64,000 nucleotides of DNA from the NCBI RefSeq assembly GCF_013282575.1, contig NZ_JAAAYE010000001.1, forward strand, positions 144,795 through 208,794, given 5' to 3'. The notes under the pieces are model-generated. The model was given only the letters and a program-made list of their open reading frames with translations. It made no database searches and was not told the DNA's origin. Below, in pieces: positions 1-8,980 of the stretch. The position numbers and the translations under genes were made by a program. Each line of letters opens with the position of its first letter. Position 1 is the first letter of the stretch. This DNA comes from Paraburkholderia sp. NMBU_R16 (GTDB lineage: Bacteria > Pseudomonadota > Gammaproteobacteria > Burkholderiales > Burkholderiaceae).

Positions 1-2973
1 GTCGAGCGTTACGTCGACTTGCGACGTCCTCACGAACGGATAGCGGCCGTCCAGCGCGGCGTGACCGAAGGGCACGACGTTCGCGCGCCATAGCGCGTCG
101 AGGCGCAGCCGCTCGCCGGCAAGCGTGGCCGCGGTACCGCTTGCCGAGAGTCCGCGCAACATGCCGGCCATCGGCTGGGGCACCCCGAGCGCAGCTTGAT
201 CGAGCGCCGTGAGCGCATCGCCCGGCGGCGCCGGGAGGCCATTCGCATGGGCGGCGTCGGCGGCGTCGAGAAACGCGCCTGCCGCGGCAAGCTCGCGCTG
301 CACCTCATCGAGCGCCGACGGCTTACCGTCACCGCCCGAGGCCACGAACCGATGCAACGCTTCGAAATGCCGGTCCACGGGGCGGCCATCCGCGGGGCGG
401 CCATCCGCGGGGCGGCCATCCGCAGCGCGCCCCTGCGCCACAAGCGCCCCCGAAGCCCCCGGCGCGGGTCCATTCGCCGACTTAGCATGCTTCGCACGCC
501 CTGAGCCGAACATCGTTCCCGCACGCGCGAGCAGAGTCCGCCATATCGATTGCGTCGCATGCCCGGTGCCCTTGCCGCTGTCGAGGGAGCCAGCCGCATC
601 GCCGGCCAGCGTCGTTTGCGCGGCCGCCGTCGTTAGAAACATGCGCAGCGGCGAATCGGGCCGTGCCAGGAATTTCACGATCGACGCGCCGTCACTTCCT
701 TTCGGCAGCGGCCGCAGCGAGACGTCGTTCAGGATGCCGTCCCATGCCGCGATGTAACGGTCGAAATAATAGCGGTCGATGTCGCCGGCCAGCATCGCGC
801 GGCGTGCGGGATCGCCCGCCGGTGCCACGTTGCGGCCCATCACCCAGGCATTGCGATCGAGCGCTTGCAGGGCCGCGTCGCGCATCGTCAGATACCGTGC
901 GTATCCCCGGCGCGTGTATGCCCCTGGCACGCCGTCGGTCAGCGGCTTGCCGCTTTTGCGAATGAGGACGAGCCCCGCGTCGTCGCCGCCCATCATGTCG
1001 ACCGCAAGCGGCTGCCGCATCGCTTTTTCGAGCTCGGGACGTATCGTGTCGAAGACGCGCTCGGCCACCGGAACCGTACCGATGGCGGCACGCGCGCTCC
1101 CGACGAGCTCCGCATCGAGCCGTACATCGGCCTTGAAGCTGCCGTTCCCGAAGAGCGCGTCGACATGCTCGAGCCAATCGGCTCGCTGCGCGTCGGTGAG
1201 CGGCAGCGAGCACGCGTCGCCGGCAGCCCATGTCCGTACTGCCGTGGCATCGAAGTGGGCTGGATCACCCAGCATCAGATAAACGCGCAGCGTAGCGTAG
1301 CGTGCCCCTACATCGAGCCCCGGAGCCGCCAATGCGCGAGCGAGCCGCCGTGCGACGAACGGCTCGATCGTCGCGCGCAGCAACGCCTGGTACCGCGCCC
1401 GGGCAGCGGTGCCGAGCTGCTCGCTCCGGCTCAGCCCGAAGCGGGAGGCGAGCGGCACACGCGCGTCGCGCTGCGCATAGCCGAGCGGCAGATTCCTCGC
1501 GGCATCGAGCACCGGCAGCATCGAAGCCGGTGCGTCCGAGTCCACGCCGGCGCGGGCCAACTGAGTCAACCTCAGATCAGCGCGCTCGAGGGCCGCTATC
1601 GAGGCGAGATTGCGTTCGTAACTGATCGCAAGGCACGCAGCCACGACGAGCGTGCCAACGGCGATAGCGGCCCAAGCGGCTCGGCGCGCGATGCGCTGCC
1701 GGCGCGTCGACGGAAGCCGCCGGCCAGCGAGGCCTGCCTCCGGAAACACGACTTCACGCAAGAGCCGCTCGATGAAGTAGCCCCGCCGCCGGCCGCTACG
1801 CTCGCCGCGACTCTCGCAGGCGGCCGGCGGAGCCGCCGTGAAGTAGACGCCGCGCAGCATCGCGTCGTCCATGTACGGCGACGTACCGAACGCCTCCTGC
1901 AAAAAGCCGCGCAACGATGGACCGAGCGCCGCGAATCGCACCGGAAATCCATAGATCGGCGCAGCGAGCCCCGGTTCGCCGGACGACGGCAACGATTCGA
2001 CGACTCGCGCCTGTAGTCGGCGCACGAGCGCATCGAAGCGGCTGCCGAACGATGCGAGCGGCGAGCCCGCATCGCTATCGAGCTCGAACGTCGTGCCCCA
2101 CACCTGAGCCCGCGCACCTTCGTCCAGCGCCTCGAAAAATGGCGCGAAACCCGGTAGCCGGTCGCATCGCGTCACGACGACATAAATAGGAAAGCGAATG
2201 CCGAATGTGCGATGCATTGCATCGATGCGCTCGCGTATCGATGCGGCCTGGCCCTCGCGCGCCGAAGCGGCGCTGTCCTCCAACCATCCTGCGTCGACCG
2301 TTACGACGACGCCATCGATGGCGCGCATCCGCCGGGTTTGCCGGAGCTTGCGCAGCAACGCTTGCCAGCCGTCCTTCGCGGCCTGCCCGTGCGGCGAGGC
2401 TTCGATGAGGATCGCCTCGTTGGCGAGCCACCAGCGGTGCAGCGTAAGATCGTCGTCGACATCCGCGAGCGCACGCTGATGCGAAAATTCGAGCCCGCTC
2501 GCCGCAAGCATCGCGCTCTTGCCAGTGCCGTGCTCGCCGAGCACGAGATACCACGGCAACTTGCGCGCGCGCCAACGGCCGGCACCCGGTAAACCGTTGC
2601 CGCGGATCAGCGCGAGCGCGCGGCGAAAGCTGCGCTCGAGCGCCATTCGCGAGCGCCGTGACGTGTCGGCTGCGGCTGCATCGGCCTGCGCCTGACCGTC
2701 GTCTTGCGTTTCGTTGCGCGGCGCCTTGCGCACGATGCGCACATCGCGCAGGCATTGCACGAGCCAACGCCCGAGCGCGAAGGCCGCCCAGCATGCGAAG
2801 AGCGCAACCACGAGCCACGCGCGTGCCGAGGGGCTGGCAAATGGCGTGCGGCCGTTGTAGCCGACGCGCGGCGCCTGATGCCAAATCAGCGTGAGTCCGA
2901 GAAGCACCGCCAAGGCCGCAGCGAATGTACGCCAGCTCACGCGTTCAACTATGCGAGGGATCACTTTTCTCAT
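1..2973 (-). CDS. tssM: T6SS membrane-complex ATPase-like protein TssM (IcmF), 3' end outside window
   Basis: TssM/IcmF spans the inner membrane and, with TssJ and TssL, forms the trans-envelope complex on which the T6SS baseplate docks. The frame is open to the left edge, so the C-terminal periplasmic part is missing; about 990 residues are visible. Two hydrophobic segments lie near residues 16-31 and 52-69, and a third follows the cytoplasmic domain. A Walker A motif GEHGTGKS sits at residues 146-153. I chose the ATG at 2973 because it precedes the first membrane segment; a GGAG lies almost directly against it, which is a poor spacing. The gene starts 36 bases after the tssL stop and is the last visible gene of the T6SS operon. 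A pentapeptide Ala-Asp-Gly-Arg-Pro is repeated in tandem in a low-complexity insertion (positions 379-423). Confidence 0.93.
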   Translation of the reverse strand, partial: MRKVIPRIVERVSWRTFAAALAVLLGLTLIWHQAPRVGYNGRTPFASPSARAWLVVALFACWAAFALGRWLVQCLRDVRIVRKAPRNETQDDGQAQADAAAADTSRRSRMALERSFRRALALIRGNGLPGAGRWRARKLPWYLVLGEHGTGKSAMLAASGLEFSHQRALADVDDDLTLHRWWLANEAILIEASPHGQAAKDGWQALLRKLRQTRRMRAIDGVVVTVDAGWLEDSAASAREGQAASIRERIDAMHRTFGIRFPIYVVVTRCDRLPGFAPFFEALDEGARAQVWGTTFELDSDAGSPLASFGSRFDALVRRLQARVVESLPSSGEPGLAAPIYGFPVRFAALGPSLRGFLQEAFGTSPYMDDAMLRGVYFTAAPPAACESRGERSGRRRGYFIERLLREVVFPEAGLAGRRLPSTRRQRIARRAAWAAIAVGTLVVAACLAISYERNLASIAALERADLRLTQLARAGVDSDAPASMLPVLDAARNLPLGYAQRDARVPLASRFGLSRSEQLGTAARARYQALLRATIEPFVARRLARALAAPGLDVGARYATLRVYLMLGDPAHFDATAVRTWAAGDACSLPLTDAQRADWLEHVDALFGNGSFKADVRLDAELVGSARAAIGTVPVAERVFDTIRPELEKAMRQPLAVDMMGGDDAGLVLIRKSGKPLTDGVPGAYTRRGYARYLTMRDAALQALDRNAWVMGRNVAPAGDPARRAMLAGDIDRYYFDRYIAAWDGILNDVSLRPLPKGSDGASIVKFLARPDSPLRMFLTTAAAQTTLAGDAAGSLDSGKGTGHATQSIWRTLLARAGTMFGSGRAKHAKSANGPAPGASGALVAQGRAADGRPADGRPADGRPVDRHFEALHRFVASGGDGKPSALDEVQRELAAAGAFLDAADAAHANGLPAPPGDALTALDQAALGVPQPMAGMLRGLSASGTAATLAGERLRLDALWRANVVPFGHAALDGRYPFVRTSQVDVTLD
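379..423 (-). repeat. Three tandem 15-bp repeats inside tssM
   Basis: Three perfect copies of a 15-base unit (GGGGCGGCCATCCGC on the plus strand) lie head to tail and in frame. On the coding strand each gives the pentapeptide Ala-Asp-Gly-Arg-Pro. They fall in a proline/alanine/glycine-rich stretch between better conserved parts of TssM and are probably a slippage-prone linker. Confidence 0.9.
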
Positions 2974-3009
2974 CTCCGACAAGCGCGGCGGACACTGCCC
3001 GCCGCGCAC

Positions 3010-4338
3010 TCATAAGGCCGCGCCCGGCGCAAGCACGGTGATGACGACACGCCTGTTGCGTGCGCGCCCTGCGGCGGAATCGTTCGACGCGATCGGATCG
3101 AGCGCGCCCCGTCCTTGCGCGAGAAAGCGCTCAGGCCTGCCGGCTTCTTCGCGCAGTAGCTCGACGACGGACGACGCGCGTGCCAGCGAGAGTTGCCAGT
3201 TGCTTTGCCCGCTGGAAAGCGGCGGTCGATCGTCCGTATGACCGACGACGATCACGCGATCCGCCGTGCCGTCGAGCGCCGCGCCGATACGCCGGATCAG
3301 CGGCACGTCATCGGGCCGTACCGTCGCGCGTCCCGACGCAAAGACGCCATCGCTGAGCAGCGTGATGACGGCACGATCGGATGTTCCGCCCACCGTCACC
3401 CGCTGGCTGGCGATCTCGGGCGCGAGCAGCGTGCTCAACCGCTGGCGCAATGCGGTTTCAGTCACCGCGGGTGCGGCCGCAGGCTGCGACGCGGCAGTGG
3501 CAAGACGCACGGAGCCGAGCGATTGAATCACGGGCTGCGCTTGCTCCTGCAGCCAGTGGTCGAATACGGCCCCCAGTGCGGCGAGAAAAATGAGTACGCC
3601 CGATATTGCCAGCGCCGTGCCGTTGACGTACCGCCGCCGCGGTAGCGGCGCATGAGCGGCCTGCCATTGGGGCGAAAGCGGCGCGAGCGCACGGCCGCGT
3701 TGCGCCGCGATGAGGCGGCGCAGTGTGTCCCGAATGCGCTCGAGTTCTGCGTGGCCGCGTGGCATCAATCGGTAGCGTCCCGCCATGCCCAGCGACAAGA
3801 CGATGAACAGCAGTTCGAGCGCATCGAGATGGCGCCGCGGCTCCTGCGATAGCCCGTGCAGTATCGTGAAGAAGCGCTCGCCGCCCGACGCTTCGCCGAA
3901 AAACGTCACCAGCAGGCTTCTTGCGGCCCAGGCGCCGCCGCCCCATGGGGTCGCGGCAATCGTCTCGTCGATGAACGTGCACAGGCAGTAACGCGCGATC
4001 GTAACGGTTTCGGCATCGATGCCTTTGGCGGTCGCTTCGTCGCCGAAGGTCTCGATCATCCCGGCGAGACGCGCGCGCAGCGGTTCCAGGGGCTGGGCCG
4101 CGCGTGCGTCGCGCAGCGCCGCACCTGCCTCGATCAGCGCGTGCGCGGCACCGACGAGCGGATTCAGCCCCGATGCGAGCGCGGCTCGGTGATGGGCCTG
4201 CGATAACGGCGGCAGCTCCGCATCGATCTGCGTCCCGGCCGGCGCCATCTGTTTGTCGGCCACCATCGGGGCGGCTCCGCTTTCCTCCGCTGCGGGCTCC
4301 AACGCGTGAGCCCCCTGCGGGCTCGTATCCTCGGTCAT
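3010..4338 (-). CDS. tssL: T6SS protein TssL with C-terminal OmpA-like peptidoglycan-binding domain
   Basis: TssL (DotU/IcmH family) is the inner-membrane partner of TssM and a docking point for TssK. This is the extended version, 442 aa. It has an N-terminal cytoplasmic DotU domain (about residues 45-210, including the stretch CTFIDETIAATPWG), one membrane segment near residues 230-252, and a periplasmic OmpA/MotB-type domain with VVGHTDDRPP, NWQLSLARA and a final N-x-x-A-G-R-x-R-N-R-R-V signature that binds peptidoglycan. The start at 4338 is chosen because its ATG overlaps the tssK stop as ATGA; an in-frame ATG five codons upstream is possible but lies inside tssK. Sits between tssK and tssM. 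Confidence 0.95.
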   Translation of the reverse strand: MTEDTSPQGAHALEPAAEESGAAPMVADKQMAPAGTQIDAELPPLSQAHHRAALASGLNPLVGAAHALIEAGAALRDARAAQPLEPLRARLAGMIETFGDEATAKGIDAETVTIARYCLCTFIDETIAATPWGGGAWAARSLLVTFFGEASGGERFFTILHGLSQEPRRHLDALELLFIVLSLGMAGRYRLMPRGHAELERIRDTLRRLIAAQRGRALAPLSPQWQAAHAPLPRRRYVNGTALAISGVLIFLAALGAVFDHWLQEQAQPVIQSLGSVRLATAASQPAAAPAVTETALRQRLSTLLAPEIASQRVTVGGTSDRAVITLLSDGVFASGRATVRPDDVPLIRRIGAALDGTADRVIVVGHTDDRPPLSSGQSNWQLSLARASSVVELLREEAGRPERFLAQGRGALDPIASNDSAAGRARNRRVVITVLAPGAAL

Positions 4339-5675
4339 GGTCGAATCGCCCACAGCTGCACCTCCAAGCCAGGAAAGTCACCGGAGACATGCAGCGCGAT
4401 CGCGGCCGATGCCACGATCTGCGGCCACGAGTCGTCGGACGTGTCGAGCGCGAAATAGCAATAGCCGGCGTGAAAAGGCAATTGACGCGGCGCCACGGGC
4501 AATCTGCGCAAGGCGACGCCCGGCAGTTGCAGATTGACCAGATCGTGAATCCGCTCGACCGGGCCCACCTTCGTTTGCGCAGGCAGCGCCATCGAGAGCG
4601 CTTGCGTCGCCATCTCCGCCTTCACCGCGAGCACGAACTCGGCGGTCTTCAGCAGCCGTGTATCGGGCACGCGCGCGATGCTGACGCCGAACTGCGATTG
4701 CTCGAGGCCGAGCGCGACCGCCTGAGGCTCCATCACCATACTGAGCGATCGACGCAGTTCGTCGGCGAGCGGCGCGAAGGTGTCGGCGAGCGCGTCGTGA
4801 CGATAAGGTGCCGGTATCGTCGCGCGCCGACCGCTCGCAGTGAAGCCCGCGAGCTCGCCCGCCAGTTGCAGCAGTTCCCGAAAGAGTGCCTCCGGATGCA
4901 AGCCCTTCACGCTCGCGAGATGCCGCATGAGCGGCTCGTTGCGATTGACGAGCTGCAGCAGCAGAAAATCGGCGATTTCGGCCGCGCCGTTGGCGCCCGG
5001 CTGAGCGAGGCGCGCGGCCAATGCGTCGCCGCGCTGCCGAAGCATGCCGGCCAGCTCGTCGATCAACGCGGCGAGTCGGCCGGCGACGCGATAATCGAGG
5101 CACGGCGGCACATATCCGCGATCGAGCACGACGCCGTTCGCTTCGCTGCACTCGACCACGCGCGCAACGCCGAGCACGGCATACGCCTGCGTCACGTCGT
5201 CGGCAAATGCGAGCGAGAACCGCAGCTTGCCCACATCCATTTCGGTGCTTTCGCGCGAGTCCTCGTTGTTGTCGACGACGACGCAGGCTTCGCGGCGGTA
5301 GCGGGCATAGCTCTCGTCGGCCGTCCTCTGCTCGCTCGCCATCTCCGCCACGCCGGGCCGCCTGAGCGGCAGCGCCAGCACGACCAGCGCATCGCGGCGC
5401 GTCTCGGGGATATCGAGCGGCAGCGGCAACTCGTCGTCGAGCGGCAGCACGAACGCGGTTCCGTCGGGCATGATGCCCTCGCACGCCGTCAGCGCCACCT
5501 TGCCGAGGCCCAATTGCGCCTCGTCGATGGCGAGCTTCCAAAAGCCCCACCCGTAGTGCCGCCGCGTACCCCAGCGCGAATCGATCTGACTGAGCCAGTA
5601 GCGGTCTTGCTGCTGAAGATGCTGCTGTTGCAACAGCATGCCCTCGGACCAGACCACCCGGTTATTCCACGTCAT
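4335..5675 (-). CDS. tssK: T6SS baseplate protein TssK
   Basis: TssK forms trimers that link the T6SS baseplate wedge (TssF, TssG, TssE) to the membrane complex. The protein is 446 aa, the usual TssK length, and opens with the family-typical region containing VVWSEGMLLQQQHLQQQ, followed by the beta-rich shell and alpha-helical domains. There are no membrane segments. The start overlaps the last 14 bases of tssJ in another frame, and the stop overlaps the tssL start, so the three genes are probably translationally coupled. Confidence 0.96.
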   Translation of the reverse strand: MTWNNRVVWSEGMLLQQQHLQQQDRYWLSQIDSRWGTRRHYGWGFWKLAIDEAQLGLGKVALTACEGIMPDGTAFVLPLDDELPLPLDIPETRRDALVVLALPLRRPGVAEMASEQRTADESYARYRREACVVVDNNEDSRESTEMDVGKLRFSLAFADDVTQAYAVLGVARVVECSEANGVVLDRGYVPPCLDYRVAGRLAALIDELAGMLRQRGDALAARLAQPGANGAAEIADFLLLQLVNRNEPLMRHLASVKGLHPEALFRELLQLAGELAGFTASGRRATIPAPYRHDALADTFAPLADELRRSLSMVMEPQAVALGLEQSQFGVSIARVPDTRLLKTAEFVLAVKAEMATQALSMALPAQTKVGPVERIHDLVNLQLPGVALRRLPVAPRQLPFHAGYCYFALDTSDDSWPQIVASAAIALHVSGDFPGLEVQLWAIRP

Positions 5676-6276
5676 GATGATCTCCCTTTCCTATCGCGTT
5701 CGGCATCGGTCGTTCCTTTGCTCCTCCGAACATGCTCGTCGCGGCCTTCCAGACCGGACGCATCCAGCGCGTCACGAGCCCGCGTTTGGGCGCTGGACGA
5801 GCCGGTGTCGTATCGGCCAACGTCGCCGCCGAACTACCGAGCGTCGCCGTCAATTCGGCGGCGCCCGCACTGCCGAGCGGCACCGAAGCGCGCCACTTTG
5901 CATCGTCGATGCGTTCGTACGCCACCACGATGGCGACGGCGCGCGTCGCCGGATCGAGCGGACGCACGAGCGGCACCGTTTCGCCCGGGCTCACCGTGAT
6001 CTCGGCGCGCCGCAGCAGCGCGCCCTCGAGCACGCGTGCATCGTGGTCGTACAGTTCGAAGAATGTCGCGCGATCGAGCGCATCTCTCGCACGCAACTCG
6101 TAGATCCGGACGATCACGGGCGTCGGACGACCCTCGTCATCGGGATTGAGTGACGGCGACGCATGAATCGTCACGGAAAGCGTCGGCTGCGAGCGCGGAA
6201 CGGGACTCGCACATCCCGCAAGGGCCACCGAAATGACGATCGTCACCGCCTGCAGGCACCGCCGAGTGCTATTCAT
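5662..6276 (-). CDS. tssJ: T6SS outer-membrane lipoprotein TssJ
   Basis: TssJ (SciN family) anchors the T6SS membrane complex in the outer membrane. The 204-aa protein has a lipoprotein signal peptide ending in a lipobox LAGC (cysteine near residue 22), then a transthyretin-like domain typical of the family (RPTPVIVRIYELRARDAL, then FFELYDHD and a basic-acidic ending). I chose the ATG at 6276 because it gives the signal peptide directly and has a GGGAGAG ribosome site just upstream; the longer open frame upstream reads through other genes. It overlaps the end of the preceding small gene and the start of tssK. Confidence 0.93.
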   Translation of the reverse strand: MNSTRRCLQAVTIVISVALAGCASPVPRSQPTLSVTIHASPSLNPDDEGRPTPVIVRIYELRARDALDRATFFELYDHDARVLEGALLRRAEITVSPGETVPLVRPLDPATRAVAIVVAYERIDDAKWRASVPLGSAGAAELTATLGSSAATLADTTPARPAPKRGLVTRWMRPVWKAATSMFGGAKERPMPNAIGKGDHHDVE

Positions 6277-6547
6277 CTGCACTCTCCCGTGCAGCCGCGG
6301 CGCACTCGCAGACGGGCAGGCGAAAAGCCTGGCGCTGAGGCGGAGCATGATCGGCGCGTGCCGCATCCCGCATCTCTCCGACGGCCTCAGCCGTCGCAGG
6401 CGTGCCGAGCCCGAGCGGGTCGCGCGCGGCCACCACGGATGCGCCACGCGCGAGAAACGGCGAACCGGCCAACAGCCGCGATGTCGAGCGCAATGGATCG
6501 ACCGCGTCGACGCATTCCGGAAGCGTTGCGGTCATGGCGGGCCTCAT
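6269..6547 (-). CDS. Small protein of unknown function between vgrG and tssJ
   Basis: I do not recognise this 92-aa product. Its ATG (6545-6547) overlaps the vgrG stop as ATGA, and its stop lies inside the tssJ start region (ATGAATAG), so it is packed into the T6SS operon with coupling on both sides. The sequence is alanine-rich and has no signal peptide or membrane segment. Its C-terminal part reads QAFRLPVCECAAAARESADE. The tight coupling argues that it is translated; no function can be given. A downstream in-frame ATG at 6535 would give an 88-aa version. Confidence 0.6.
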   Translation of the reverse strand: MRPAMTATLPECVDAVDPLRSTSRLLAGSPFLARGASVVAARDPLGLGTPATAEAVGEMRDAARADHAPPQRQAFRLPVCECAAAARESADE

Positions 6548-8487
6548 TTGACGGACGAGCCGTCGTCGGCCTCGTCCGGCGCGCTCGGCGATTCGGGCGA
6601 CGCATTCGCGCCCGAGCCGGCCGAGCCGCCGCTGTTCAAGCCAACGATGGGACCCGAAATCTGTACACCGGCGGGGCTGATCGCGACGAAGCTCTCCCCG
6701 ACCTTGAGCGTCAGCAACGCTCTCGCTTCGATGCAAACGGTCGCACCGCCCGAAATCGAAACGAGTTCGGCGCTCGCGGCGTAGGTCATCCCGGCTTTCT
6801 GGACCACGTTCGCCTCCGCCTGAAGCGACGCGCTGCCATCGACTTTCACGTTTTGCGAACCGATGACGCTCAGGTGTTGAGCGCCCACTTTCACCAGTTG
6901 CTTGCCGCGCACGATCGTGTGCTGCGAGCCTCCCACCCACGTGAGGTCATCCTTCTTGACGTAGGTATCGTGGCGGCCGCCGGTGTACAACAGCAGTTGC
7001 AGGTCCTTGTCGTTGAAGCGCACTTCGTTGCGCTCGGAACCTTCGATCGCCTTCGTCCGGATCGTCGAAACACCACTGTTCGCAGGCAGCTGATACGGGG
7101 TCTCGTTGGTGCTGTTGTAAACGCTGCCGACGATGAGCGGGTGGTCGGGGTCGCCGTCGAGAAAGGCGACCACCACTTCCTGCCCCACACGAGGCACGAA
7201 CATCGCACCCCATGCCTTGCCCGCCCAGCCCTGCGCCACGCGCACCCAGCATCGCTGCATGCGCTCGCCGTCTTTTGGCGGGTTGAACTGCTCCCAGTGG
7301 AACTGCACTTTCACCTGCAGATAGGCGCTCGCAGCCGTCTGGTCGCCCTCGGGGGTGACGACGATCGCCGTTTGCAACCCCGTATGCGGGCGCGGCGTCC
7401 GCCGTTGCGGCCGGTAGGGCCGGCTCTTGCGGATAGCGACGAACTCGCAGTCGAACAGCGGCTCGGACGACGCGGCACCCGGCATCGATGCGAGCGCGTC
7501 GATCGCGCCGAGCTCGTACTCCGCTGCGACTACGAGATACTCCGCGTTTTGATCGGCGCGCGGGTAGCCCGTCAGCGAAAACGTTCCGCCGGGGTGCACG
7601 CCGCGCGCGCTGGCTCGGCCCACTGCGCGGACGGCCTGAGCCTGATGAGCCTCGACAAGCGTCTGGGCGTAGCGATGTCCGTCGCTTTGCGCGGCATAGC
7701 CGGGCGAATAGTCAGCGAGTACGTAGGCACTGCGGCCCTCCTTCGACGACGCACGTGCGAGCAAGCCCTGGTTTTCGCTCGAGCGGGCTTTCCTGAAATC
7801 GAACGCATTCACCTCGCTCGTGCCCGCCAAAAGCTCTTCTTCGAACGACCATCGATAGACCGACTCGGTCATCGGCTGTCCCGCGGTCACCCACGGCTGA
7901 AACGAGATCGTCCCGTAGTTCGCCATCGGCTCGTGCGCGCTCGGCGCATCGGCCAGCACCAGGATGTCCTTGCCGCCGCGATGTTCGAAGTAGTAGTAGA
8001 TTCCCTCGCGCTCGAGCAGCCTGGAGAAGAAGTCGAAATCGGTCTCGCGGTACTGCGCGCAGTGCGCGAGCTTCGGATAGCTGGCGGTACATCGGTTTTC
8101 GTAATCGACGCTGTAGTCATCGAGCAGTTGGCCGACGATCTCAGGCACCGACAAATCATGAAAGAAGCGGCAGTGCGCGCCGCGCGTGAGCAACCATAGG
8201 CGCGGGCGAACCGTCGCCTGGTAGCCGACCCGATGTGTGCCGCTTTCGTCCATACCGTAATCGACGAGGCCGACACGCGCGACGATCCCATTGAATTCGC
8301 GCATGCCGCCGACGGCTTCCATCGCGAGCGAGAGCGTCGTGCCGACGAGGTCATGGGTGCCGATATCGGCAGCATCGCTCGCGAGCTCGAGCTCGAATTC
8401 GAACGGCGTGGCGAGCGCTTCGCTTCCGCGCATGCGAACCAGACGCAAGGTGTCGCCACCCACGCTGCTCTTGAGCTCGATCTCCAT
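6544..8487 (-). CDS. vgrG: T6SS spike protein VgrG (TssI)
   Basis: VgrG trimers form the puncturing spike on top of the Hcp tube. The 647-aa protein has the gp27-like N-terminal region (with the FDFFSRLLEREGIYYYFEH motif near residues 180-200), the gp5 OB-fold region (including PLIVGSVYNSTNETPY) and the C-terminal beta-helix with short repeated polar-hydrophobic units. It ends in a glycine/serine/alanine-rich tail of about 30 residues with no recognisable extra effector domain, so it is a structural rather than an evolved VgrG. It follows the PAAR-like gene by 60 bases and is coupled to the small downstream gene by ATGA. Confidence 0.96.
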   Translation of the reverse strand: MEIELKSSVGGDTLRLVRMRGSEALATPFEFELELASDAADIGTHDLVGTTLSLAMEAVGGMREFNGIVARVGLVDYGMDESGTHRVGYQATVRPRLWLLTRGAHCRFFHDLSVPEIVGQLLDDYSVDYENRCTASYPKLAHCAQYRETDFDFFSRLLEREGIYYYFEHRGGKDILVLADAPSAHEPMANYGTISFQPWVTAGQPMTESVYRWSFEEELLAGTSEVNAFDFRKARSSENQGLLARASSKEGRSAYVLADYSPGYAAQSDGHRYAQTLVEAHQAQAVRAVGRASARGVHPGGTFSLTGYPRADQNAEYLVVAAEYELGAIDALASMPGAASSEPLFDCEFVAIRKSRPYRPQRRTPRPHTGLQTAIVVTPEGDQTAASAYLQVKVQFHWEQFNPPKDGERMQRCWVRVAQGWAGKAWGAMFVPRVGQEVVVAFLDGDPDHPLIVGSVYNSTNETPYQLPANSGVSTIRTKAIEGSERNEVRFNDKDLQLLLYTGGRHDTYVKKDDLTWVGGSQHTIVRGKQLVKVGAQHLSVIGSQNVKVDGSASLQAEANVVQKAGMTYAASAELVSISGGATVCIEARALLTLKVGESFVAISPAGVQISGPIVGLNSGGSAGSGANASPESPSAPDEADDGSSVK

Positions 8488-8547
8488 ATCAGTGTCCGCC
8501 GCGGTTGAAATGTCGATTCATCGGTTTGGCGCCCGCCCATCCGGCGC

Positions 8548-8937
8548 TTACGGCACCATGGTGCGCAGGCTGCCCGCGAGGTCTATCGTGATCGCGCCCA
8601 GCCAGGTGCACATACATACGGACTCGTTCGTCAGCGCGGGAAATCCACCCACCAGTACATTCGGCGCGCCCGGCACCCAGGGCGCGACCGTCGCCGGCAC
8701 ACAAGGTGCGGGTGTGGGCGTGCCGAGCGCCGCCGCCGTCGCCGCGATGACCTCCGGATTCGTTGGCGCATTGCACATCCCGAACGTCGGAATGTTGATG
8801 AGCGGCTTCGAATCCATGATCGACGCGGCGGGACGTCCTTCGACGATGACCCGCGCTTGCGGCAGCACGTTGAGCACCGATGGCGCGAGACCGAACGAGC
8901 ACTTCATCATTGCACCCGCAACGACTTGCTGAGCCAT
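8548..8937 (-). CDS. PAAR-like (DUF4280 family) T6SS spike-tip protein
   Basis: A 129-aa protein of the DUF4280 PAAR-like family. It opens with the family hallmark MAQQVVAGAMMKCSFG, has several cysteines (including CMCTW near the C-terminus), and contains PAASIMDSKPLINI and ATVAPWVPGAPNVLVGG. Such proteins are thought to cap the VgrG spike and can carry effectors. A GGAG ribosome site lies before the ATG at 8937. It sits between clpV (43 bases upstream) and vgrG (60 bases downstream), as expected for a VgrG partner. Confidence 0.9.
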   Translation of the reverse strand: MAQQVVAGAMMKCSFGLAPSVLNVLPQARVIVEGRPAASIMDSKPLINIPTFGMCNAPTNPEVIAATAAALGTPTPAPCVPATVAPWVPGAPNVLVGGFPALTNESVCMCTWLGAITIDLAGSLRTMVP

Positions 8938-8980
8938 GAAAATTCTCCTTTCGCCAACCGATGTCGGCTGTCAGTTTCGA

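Noticed and set aside
379..423. Possible CRISPR-like array
   Set aside because: The units are 15 bases, directly adjacent with no spacers, and in frame inside tssM. I saw no CRISPR array elsewhere in the window.
4104..5999. Long open frame on the plus strand opposite tssL, tssK and tssJ
   Set aside because: Arginine/proline-rich with no family features; a typical antisense shadow of high-GC coding sequence. The minus strand encodes recognisable T6SS proteins here.
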